DNA from: Pseudoalteromonas apostichopi
Lineage (GTDB): Bacteria > Pseudomonadota > Gammaproteobacteria > Enterobacterales > Alteromonadaceae
Length of the DNA stretch: 64,000 bases
Reading direction: 5' to 3'
Assembly: GCF_030297135.1 (NCBI RefSeq)
Contig: NZ_AP028065.1
Location: 2,294,001-2,358,000 of the forward strand
In this document: positions 57,987-64,000 of the stretch, in pieces
How positions within the stretch are numbered: position 1 is the stretch's first letter
How the letters are laid out: each line of letters starts with the position of its first letter
Notes under the pieces: generated by a model
Told to the model about the DNA's origin: nothing
The model's input: only the letters and a program-made list of their open reading frames with translations
Databases searched by the model: none
Made by a program: the position numbers and the translations under genes

Positions 57987-59213
57987 TTAAATCACCGATC
58001 CTAATTGGAAGATTGGTAAGTACATAGCAACAATTAATCCACCTACAAGTACGCCCAAAACAACCATAATTAAAGGCTCTAATAAGCTAGCTAAACCATC
58101 AACGGCATCATCGACTTCTTGTTCATAAATAGTGGCTACTTTGGCAAGCATACCATCTAGTGAGCCTGACTCTTCACCAATGGCCACCATTTGTACGACC
58201 ATATCAGGGAAAATTTTAGTATTACGCATCGCCCAGTTCATTAAATTACCTGAGCTCACTTCGGCTTTAATTTCTAAAATGGCATAGCGGTAAACTGCAT
58301 TACCCGATGCGCCCGCAGCAGAATCGAGCGCATCAACCAGCGGCACACCGGCAGCAAAGGTGGTTGATAAAGTGCGAGCATACCTTGCAACTGCCGCTTT
58401 ATTTAAAATCATGCCGATAACGGGCAGTTTTAATATGGCTCTATCATTAGCGTCTCTGAGCTTTTGGCTTCTGAATAAGGCTTCTTTGTATGCATAGCCA
58501 AATGCCACAATAATTATGAGTATTATCCACCAGTATTCTTGCATAAATTCAGAGATACCAATCACCATGAGGGTAAATGCTGGTAACTCAGCGCCAAAGC
58601 CATTAAAAATATCTTGGAATTGCGGTACCACAAATATCAAAAGAATAGACGTTACGATCAATGCAACAACAAGAATTGCAATGGGATAAAACATGGCCTT
58701 TTTAATTTTTGATTTTAAAGCCTCTGCTTTTTCTTTATAAAGGGCGACGCGGTCATAAATTTTATCAAGGGCACCTGACTGCTCACCAGATGCCACTAAA
58801 TCACAATATAAATCATCAAAGTAACGAGGATGTTTACGTAGCGCTTGTGAGAGAGGAATACCAGCTTTTACATCATCAGCAATACCTTCCATGAGCTTAG
58901 CAACACTTTTATTTTTCGCGCCAGAGGCAATCATTTCAACAGATTGTATAAGTGGTACGCCAGCTGTCAGCATAGTTGCAATTTGCCTAGAAATTAGCGC
59001 GATATCCTTAGAGGTGATTTTCTGTACGCGAGAACCAAACAAAGGTTTTGCTTTGCGTTTAACTTTTGAAGGTGTAATACCTTGTTTTCGCAACTGCGCT
59101 TTTACCAATGCAATACTTTGTCCTGAAAGCTCACCTTCTAATTTTTTGCCTCGAGCACTTACACCAACCCATTCAAAAGTATCTAAAGATTGCTTTTCTT
59201 GAACTTTACTCAT
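57987..59213 (-). CDS. pilC: Type IV pilus inner-membrane platform protein PilC
   Basis: 408 residues with two copies of the T2SSF domain: LISRQIATMLTAGVPLIQSV (about 75) and ARTLSTTFAAGVPLVDALD (about 278), each followed by membrane helices, with a last helix near the C-terminus. It couples PilB to the pilus base. It starts 127 bases downstream (in transcription order) of the convergent tfpX/Z gene's 5' end. Confidence 0.95.
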   Translation of the reverse strand: MSKVQEKQSLDTFEWVGVSARGKKLEGELSGQSIALVKAQLRKQGITPSKVKRKAKPLFGSRVQKITSKDIALISRQIATMLTAGVPLIQSVEMIASGAKNKSVAKLMEGIADDVKAGIPLSQALRKHPRYFDDLYCDLVASGEQSGALDKIYDRVALYKEKAEALKSKIKKAMFYPIAILVVALIVTSILLIFVVPQFQDIFNGFGAELPAFTLMVIGISEFMQEYWWIILIIIVAFGYAYKEALFRSQKLRDANDRAILKLPVIGMILNKAAVARYARTLSTTFAAGVPLVDALDSAAGASGNAVYRYAILEIKAEVSSGNLMNWAMRNTKIFPDMVVQMVAIGEESGSLDGMLAKVATIYEQEVDDAVDGLASLLEPLIMVVLGVLVGGLIVAMYLPIFQLGSVI

Positions 59214-59341
59214 TGTAAATCCATATTTTACTGATTGATGTTTAATAGCTTAATAGTAGCGGCCTTTTGAGGCTGAAACAATTGATAAGGTGATGTTATC
59301 TTGCTTAAATACGAAGATTCAGAGGATTCGAGTCTTAGAAA

Positions 59342-59950
59342 GTGCAAAATACATTAAAGGTTTACAGAACAAAGTTTGTTTGGAGTTTTATTCATTTTCT
59401 TGTGGGTGGACTTTTTTTGCTCCTAGTAGCTACTTGGCTTTTCTTTAGCTGGTTTGATAATGGGCGATATTTACTCACGGATTTAGTAAGTATTACAGTT
59501 ATTATCCTTTCTATAGATCTTATCATAGGCCCAATATTTAACTTTTGGTTGTTATCGCCCCTTAAATCGAAGCGTGAAAATACAATTAATTTTAGTTGTA
59601 TTCTTATTATGCAAGTTGTATCGCTAGGTTATGGTATTACTCAGATTGATGGTCAACGTTTGGCCTATATAGTTAAATGGCAGAATTCTTATTTCACAGT
59701 TCTTAAGAGTGAAGATCGAAGAGCAAAACATGAGGAAGCTTTATATCACTTCAATGAGCCTACAGTGCAAAGTAATGAAAGGGCTTTTTACGAAATGATG
59801 ATAAAAAATGCCATACCACCGATTGAAATGTACGAATATTTTGTGGAAATTTCGGCATCGAACGAATGTAAAGAGTCACCTTGCGAAGTGATTACAAAAT
59901 CAGGGCTTGTTAAATTAGAAAATACAGAAAATGGTATGGTCTTTTATTAA
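59342..59950 (+). CDS. TfpX/TfpZ family type IV pilin accessory protein
   Basis: 202 residues from a GTG start. Two or three N-terminal membrane helices (about 14-36, 45-66, 83-102) precede a soluble domain. The segment SIDLIIGPIFNFWLL matches TfpX/TfpZ pilin-accessory proteins, which in Pseudomonas aeruginosa assist surface expression of the pilin encoded next to them. It overlaps the second pilin gene end to end (convergent, 4 bases), which ties it to that locus although it is on the other strand. Confidence 0.8.
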   Translation: MQNTLKVYRTKFVWSFIHFLVGGLFLLLVATWLFFSWFDNGRYLLTDLVSITVIILSIDLIIGPIFNFWLLSPLKSKRENTINFSCILIMQVVSLGYGITQIDGQRLAYIVKWQNSYFTVLKSEDRRAKHEEALYHFNEPTVQSNERAFYEMMIKNAIPPIEMYEYFVEISASNECKESPCEVITKSGLVKLENTENGMVFY

Positions 59951-60372
59951 CAAGTACCACCGCTAATACAGGTGCTTGTTTGCGACAACTTCCATAATAA
60001 TTGACCTGCAGTTAATTGCCCCTGCATTATATAAGTATCACCATTTGATTTAGATGCATCAGGAGTTGCTGTTGAGGTAATAATAAAACTACCCGAATTC
60101 GTGATTTCAATGTTCGCTACATGCTTAGGAGAAGTGAAGTCAGTTTTTTTACGGCCTAGCTTAGTAAAACTATCGCATTTAGATAAATCAACATGCCTGT
60201 GGTAGCAAATTTCAACTGCTCTTTGAACAGCATTACTGGTGAGCACAACTTCAGTAAATTTTGATCGTTTGAAGTGATTATTGTAAGCAGGAAGAGCCAA
60301 TGATAGCAGTAAGCCTAATATTGCCACCGTTACCATTAACTCTATTAATGTAAAGCCATTGGACTTGTTCAT
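59947..60372 (-). CDS. Second type IV pilin (PilA paralogue)
   Basis: 141 residues from ATG 60372. The prepilin leader MNKSNG precedes F+1 in GFTLIELMVTVAILG, with E+5 present. The C-terminal disulfide region is TSTCISGGTC. It starts 11 bases after the pilA stop with no good Shine-Dalgarno sequence, so translation likely depends on coupling to pilA. It is similar in plan to pilA (KRSKFTEVVLTS against KKARFSEVVLAA). It could be an alternative or minor pilin. A longer frame start at 60426 inside pilA is not credible. Confidence 0.85.
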   Translation of the reverse strand: MNKSNGFTLIELMVTVAILGLLLSLALPAYNNHFKRSKFTEVVLTSNAVQRAVEICYHRHVDLSKCDSFTKLGRKKTDFTSPKHVANIEITNSGSFIITSTATPDASKSNGDTYIMQGQLTAGQLLWKLSQTSTCISGGTC

Positions 60373-60383
60373 TTGGGAGTGTA

Positions 60384-60803
60384 TTAACAAACGCCTTCTT
60401 TGATACATGTCCCTGTTTGGGCCCAAGTTAATGTTCCGCTAACTTCCTTAGGGGTAAGAATGTAAGTCGCACTGTCAACTGTTGCTTTACCTTTTGCAGT
60501 TATAGCTGCTGTAGTTGGTGCTATAGTAACAGTATCAACATGTTCACCTGCTGCTGCACCAGTCGCATCTAATCCTATTTCTTCAGCTGTGTCACACTTG
60601 GTTAAATCACCAGCACCACGTGTCTGGTAGCATACATCCACAAGACCTTTAGCTGAAGATGCAGCTAAAACTACTTCAGAGAAGCGTGCTTTTTTAGTGT
60701 AAGTTTGGTATTGCGGTAGTGCGATAGCTGCAAGGATACCGATGATTGCAATTACAATCATTAATTCAATTAGGGTGAAACCCTGTTGCTTTTGTTGTGT
60801 CAT
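60384..60803 (-). CDS. pilA: Major type IV pilin PilA
   Basis: 139 residues. The leader MTQQKQQG is cleaved before FTLIELMIVIAIIGILAAIA. The N-terminal helix is followed by a globular domain with two Cys pairs, CYQTRGAGDLTKC and the C-terminal TCIKEGVC. A strong AGGAG site lies upstream. The low-complexity Ala/Thr-rich centre (about 75-115) is typical of a variable pilin surface. Expected to be the main fibre subunit. Confidence 0.93.
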   Translation of the reverse strand: MTQQKQQGFTLIELMIVIAIIGILAAIALPQYQTYTKKARFSEVVLAASSAKGLVDVCYQTRGAGDLTKCDTAEEIGLDATGAAAGEHVDTVTIAPTTAAITAKGKATVDSATYILTPKEVSGTLTWAQTGTCIKEGVC

Positions 60804-61296
60804 TTTCTTCCTCTCCTAAAGGATATGTTTTTTGTAAGTTTAGCTGTAACTTCAGCATTGTAAAACCAAGGCTCAATTTACAGGATAAATCTTACAGTTT
60901 TACTTAAAATAAATTTGAGTAAAGCTTGATTATTAAAAAAGTTTTTCATGAACGTCCTATGTTCAGAGTTCATAAAATTACTTTAGCATTATTAAGCTTT
61001 TTTGGAAGCCATTTTCCTGTTCAATAAGCAGTTTTTCAGAACTTTCCTACCTTTGTTTGATGTAAAATAAGCTTAGATCTAGTTCTTTGTACTATTTATA
61101 AACACCGCATCTCTTTAGGAACTTATTGAATTGATTGCAATCTTGTGTAGGTTCAGGACATGGGTATACAAAATAATTAAAAACGCTGAATGAATGTTGG
61201 TTTTTTGTTACTAGCTCAGGCTTTTTACGTATTTAATGCTTTTTTTAATTTCTTGTCAATGAATTAGGTAAAGCATTAAATACGTAAAGGAGAGTT
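60804..61296. other. pilA-nadC intergenic region with long inverted repeat
   Basis: About 490 bases with no gene. It contains the pilA promoter region (no clear -24/-12 sigma-54 site was found by eye) and a 19-base perfect inverted repeat at 61224-61242 and 61270-61288. The rest is AT-rich and unremarkable. Confidence 0.6.
61224..61288. repeat. 19-base inverted repeat, 27-base loop
   Basis: TTTACGTATTTAATGCTTT and its exact complement. It lies 8 bases downstream of the nadC stop (minus strand). There is no T-run next to it, so it is not a standard terminator. Confidence 0.85.
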
Positions 61297-62145
61297 TTAG
61301 CCGTTAAATCTCATTGAAAGGTCGATTGATTGTAAGTTTTTTGTAAGTGCACCACTTGAAATAAAGTCTACACCTGCCTGTGAATAGGCTTTTAAGGTTT
61401 CAAGTGTCATGTTGCCAGATACCTCAAGCTTTGCGCGCTTATCTGTAAGCACGACTGCTTGTTGAATTTGCTCTACGGTAAAGTTATCAAGCATGATGAT
61501 ATCAGCGCCTGCTGTGATGGCTTGTTCAAGCTCATCAAGTGATTCCACTTCCACTTCAACTGGCTTTGTGGGGTGGTTGATTTTAGCTTGAGCGACGGCT
61601 TTATCAATTCCACCACAGGCAGCAATGTGGTTTTCCTTAATTAGGAAGGCATCAAACAAGCCGATGCGATGATTCGCGCCGCCACCACACTTTACAGCAT
61701 ATTTTTGTAGGGCACGTAAGCCTGGAATGGTTTTGCGCGTATCGAGTAGTTGCGTGGTCGTGCCTTCAAGTTCTTTTACATAATGAGCGGTTGTTGTTGC
61801 TGTACCACAGAGGGTTTGTACAAAGTTAAGGGCAGTTCGCTCTGCAGTTAAAATAGCCCGAGCTGAGCCAGATGCAGTGAAGAGCGTAGAATTTGCTGTG
61901 ACTCTGTCGCCGTCATTTACTAGTACCTCAACTTTTACTGAAGGGTCGACTTGGTTAAATACTTCTAAAATAATGTCTTTACCACAAAATACACAGTCTT
62001 CACGGGTAATTACCTTGGCATTGGCTAGCTCGTTTTCTGGAATTAGTTGCGCGGTAATATCACCGTCATTTGCGCTTTGGTAATCTAAATCTTCATCAAG
62101 GGCAAGTTTTACCAGTTGGCTAATTAAAGTGTGAGGGACTGACAT
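61297..62145 (-). CDS. nadC: Nicotinate-nucleotide pyrophosphorylase (quinolinate phosphoribosyltransferase)
   Basis: NAD de novo synthesis enzyme, 282 residues. Key blocks are RAILTAERTALNFVQTLCG, LLDTRKTIPGLRALQKYAV, GGGANHRIGLFDAFLIKENH and DIIMLDNFTVE. The nadC, pilin and ampD neighbourhood is conserved in many gammaproteobacteria. Divergent from ampD. Confidence 0.96.
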   Translation of the reverse strand: MSVPHTLISQLVKLALDEDLDYQSANDGDITAQLIPENELANAKVITREDCVFCGKDIILEVFNQVDPSVKVEVLVNDGDRVTANSTLFTASGSARAILTAERTALNFVQTLCGTATTTAHYVKELEGTTTQLLDTRKTIPGLRALQKYAVKCGGGANHRIGLFDAFLIKENHIAACGGIDKAVAQAKINHPTKPVEVEVESLDELEQAITAGADIIMLDNFTVEQIQQAVVLTDKRAKLEVSGNMTLETLKAYSQAGVDFISSGALTKNLQSIDLSMRFNG

Positions 62146-62332
62146 GTCAAAAGCTCATTGTTTATTAATAAATTGGCGAAATTTTACTATGTTTAACTAC
62201 TTAATAGAAGACAAAGATTGCCCACATTTATGTAACCTTAGCCTCACTTTAAGCGAGTAAATTAAAGCAACTAGACCCTGAGTTTTTAACCCTTTACACT
62301 ATTTAACTTTATTGTCATCGTTAGTTTTTAAT

Positions 62333-62875
62333 ATGCATATAAATGAATTAGGGCAATTAAACAATGTGTTACAAAGGCCTTGTACACATTTTGATGAGCG
62401 CCCTGAAAACGAAGTATCATTACTTGTTATTCATAATATCTCATTGCCAGCGGGGCAGTTTGCAACGCCCTATGTTGATGATTTATTTATGGGGGCAATT
62501 GATTGTACGGCACATGAAACCTTTGTTGATTTAAAAGGGTTAAGAGTGTCTGCTCATTGCTTTATTCGTCGCACGGGTGAAATTATTCAGTACGTGCCTT
62601 TTGAGAAGCGAGCTTGGCATGCGGGTATCTCAATGTTTGAAGGCAGAGAGCAGTGTAATGACTTTAGTGTGGGCATTGAGCTTGAAGGCACAGATACGCA
62701 AGCGTATACCCAAGCACAATATAATGCATTACACTTAGTGACTAAGGCGTTAATGGATAAGTATCCTGCAATAAACCGTTCACGCATTGTTGGCCATTGT
62801 GATATTGCTCCCGGCAGAAAAACTGATCCGGGTAGTAGTTTTGATTGGCAGTACTATTTTGATTTAGTGTTTTAG
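62333..62875 (+). CDS. ampD: 1,6-anhydro-N-acetylmuramyl-L-alanine amidase AmpD
   Basis: Cytosolic zinc amidase recycling cell-wall anhydro-muropeptides, 180 residues from ATG 62333 (E. coli 183). A TTG at 62312 is possible but less likely. Zinc ligands are in LLVIHNISLP, RAWHAG-type region and GHCDIAPGRKTDPG. The last one carries the catalytic Lys and the Asp ligand. Loss of AmpD raises AmpC in species that have it. ampE follows 22 bases later. Confidence 0.95.
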   Translation: MHINELGQLNNVLQRPCTHFDERPENEVSLLVIHNISLPAGQFATPYVDDLFMGAIDCTAHETFVDLKGLRVSAHCFIRRTGEIIQYVPFEKRAWHAGISMFEGREQCNDFSVGIELEGTDTQAYTQAQYNALHLVTKALMDKYPAINRSRIVGHCDIAPGRKTDPGSSFDWQYYFDLVF

Positions 62876-62897
62876 TTGAAAGGATATAGGTAAAAGC

Positions 62898-63749
62898 ATG
62901 ATCTTAATTTCAATAATTATTGCTTTGGTGATTGAGCGTTTAGGAGCTCGAGCTGATTACTGGCAAATCGGTTTTTATGCCAATACCTATTTAAAGCATT
63001 CGCAAAAGCAACTGTCAGAAAAGGGGTTGTTTAATTCGCCAATTGGTTTTTTGATATGGTTAATGTTACCTGTACTTGCCGCGGGGTTAGTTTATCAACT
63101 CTCTGATTTTATTATCTGGCAGTTGGCTGTGAATGTTGCTGTGCTGCTGGTTTGTTTTGGCTGTGCTAAGCAACGTGCTTTGTATAAGTCTTACTTAAAT
63201 GCCTTAACACGAAACGATCAAGAAGCGGCTACCTTATATGCATTACAAATGGGCCAAAAGAAAACAGAAGATGAGCCGCTTGGTGAGACCTTTGGCCAAA
63301 CTTTAGCTTGGTTAAATTTTCGCTTTTATTGTGCCGTTATTTTTTGGTTTGTGGTTTTAGGTGTACCTGGTGCGGTTCTTTATGCGCTGGTTCGTACTTT
63401 TGCTGACAAAGTAAGAGATGATCACCATGTTCCCTACGCTAAGCGTTTTAAACTAATCCATAGTTTATTGTTCTGGCTTGACTGGTTACCAGCACGGGTT
63501 GCGAGCTTTGGTTATTTAGTGATTGGTAACTTTAATAAAGGTACTAGTTGTTGGCTGAAGTATGTGCTCGACTTTTCAGTGAGTAACCGAAAAGTTGTTA
63601 CGCAAACCGCTCTTGCCGCTGAGCAAATCGAGCAACAACATTTTGGCTGTACTTATGAAGCCACTTGCATGATGAAGCTTGTAAAAAGAAATGTCTTGTT
63701 CTTTTTAGTGATCATTGCAGCGTTAACCCTGTTTGGTGGCTTGGCGTAG
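62898..63749 (+). CDS. ampE: AmpE membrane protein
   Basis: 283 residues with four to five membrane helices. The N-terminus LISIIIALVIERLG is typical, with FWFVVLGVPGAVLYALVR in the middle and the LDWLPARVASFGYLVIGN motif. It belongs to the CobD/CbiB-like superfamily and is thought to sense or signal cell-wall status. It is coupled to ampD. A hairpin terminator follows at 63751. Confidence 0.92.
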   Translation: MILISIIIALVIERLGARADYWQIGFYANTYLKHSQKQLSEKGLFNSPIGFLIWLMLPVLAAGLVYQLSDFIIWQLAVNVAVLLVCFGCAKQRALYKSYLNALTRNDQEAATLYALQMGQKKTEDEPLGETFGQTLAWLNFRFYCAVIFWFVVLGVPGAVLYALVRTFADKVRDDHHVPYAKRFKLIHSLLFWLDWLPARVASFGYLVIGNFNKGTSCWLKYVLDFSVSNRKVVTQTALAAEQIEQQHFGCTYEATCMMKLVKRNVLFFLVIIAALTLFGGLA

Positions 63750-63750
63750 G

Positions 63751-63771
63751 CGCGATTTTATATCGCGTTTT
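63751..63771 (+). terminator. ampDE terminator
   Basis: CGCGAT-TTTAT-ATCGCG hairpin then TTTTG, starting just after the ampE stop. Confidence 0.7.
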
Positions 63772-63796
63772 GATTTATAGGTGTGTACGAGTTTTG

Positions 63797-63822
63797 TCGC
63801 GGGGTAAACCCGCTGCTACAAA
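63797..63822 (-). repeat. REP-like palindrome
   Basis: On the minus strand it reads TTGTAGCAGCGGG-TTTA-CCCCGCGAC, sharing the TTGTAG(C/G)(A/G) head with the pair at 39491-39560. Confidence 0.6.
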
Positions 63823-64000
63823 GCTACTCAATTCAACTAACATCTAAAACCTGACCTCTAACAGCTCAGTTGTCTAATCTGGTCTGACCATTTATTTTTT
63901 ATTGTTTTTTCCTTTAGAAAAAGCCACTTTAATCCATACTGTTTAATCTTTAGACGAATTGCGTTAGGGTGTAACCGGGCGCTGAGTGTAGTGAAATTGA
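63823..64000. promoter_or_regulatory. Right-edge intergenic region with PdhR-like operator
   Basis: No gene starts before the window ends. TGGTCTGACCA at 63880-63890 matches the GntR/PdhR half-site pattern TGGT-N3-ACCA. ampDE-pdhR-aceEF is the order in E. coli, so pdhR is expected next. Confidence 0.55.

Noticed and set aside
60840..60960. Sigma-54 promoter for pilA
   Set aside because: On the minus strand the closest GG...GC pair has a 9-base gap, not 10, and lacks the TGGCAC context.
62587..62787. Antisense frame in ampD
   Set aside because: A shadow of a strongly supported coding frame, with no independent signals.

Overview
The window is ordinary chromosome from a marine gammaproteobacterium of the Alteromonadales, most likely Pseudoalteromonas. 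The evidence is the gene content and order (rph-pyrE, yibN-grxC-secB-gpsA, gmk-rpoZ-spoT, maoP/hdfR, ampDE, a DUF2960 protein, a FapA-family protein), the rRNA sequences and a moderately AT-rich base composition. It is housekeeping-dense, with about 57 protein genes, one tRNA and one complete rRNA operon. No prophage, insertion sequence, integron or CRISPR array was seen.

Layout. 1-780: 3' part of a DUF4097 repeat protein, then a MITE-like inverted-repeat element (819-980). 1046-3504: dnaB and alr, overlapping. 3510-5752: a DUF2960 protein, a probable thiamine-salvage operon (YkoF-like binding protein, PnuC/PnuT-type permease, thiamine-kinase-like enzyme) and a small HTH protein. 5972-7297: tRNA-Arg(CCG), Rof-like antiterminator, zntB. 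7446-9937: RimB-like protease, rimK and an aspartoacylase-like metallohydrolase. 10090-11621: a two-gene AT-rich cassette (hydrophobic-tailed protein plus membrane protein) bracketed by two near-identical terminators. It is the best candidate here for an undescribed toxin/immunity-type system. 11682-18605: small MscS, Omp85-type outer-membrane protein, DUF3630 protein, recQ, rarD and a double-receiver diguanylate cyclase. 18684-21132: maoP, hdfR and a porin behind a Pho-box-like sequence. 21237-25770: recG, trmH, asnC and asnA. 25826-33812: fapA-like gene, ridA, spoT, rpoZ, gmk, yicC, rph, pyrE.

33990-39405: an rRNA operon with tandem promoters, antitermination boxA and RNase III stems, but no tRNA in its spacer. 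39406-39645: an intergenic strip packed with heptamer tandem repeats and REP-like palindromes. 39646-44431: yibQ, an S41 protease, envC and gpmI (cell division/peptidoglycan). 44624-46888: yibN, grxC, secB, gpsA. 46971-51355: PAS-GGDEF-EAL protein, trmL, fieF and a lysophospholipase-like hydrolase. 51356-54122: cpxA, cpxR and divergent cpxP sharing a triple CpxR-box region. 54185-60803: yacG and a type IV pilus cluster (pilB, coaE, pilD, pilC, tfpX/Z, two tandem pilins). 61297-63749: nadC and ampDE, followed by a REP element and a PdhR-like operator that predicts pdhR-aceEF just past the right edge.

Functional themes are envelope biogenesis and stress (Cpx, EnvC, AmpDE, Omp85, MscS), replication and recombination (DnaB, RecQ, RecG), stringent response and nucleotide metabolism (Gmk, RpoZ, SpoT, PyrE), and surface motility (type IV pili). 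Assignments rest on recognising motifs, length and gene order by eye. No database search was run.
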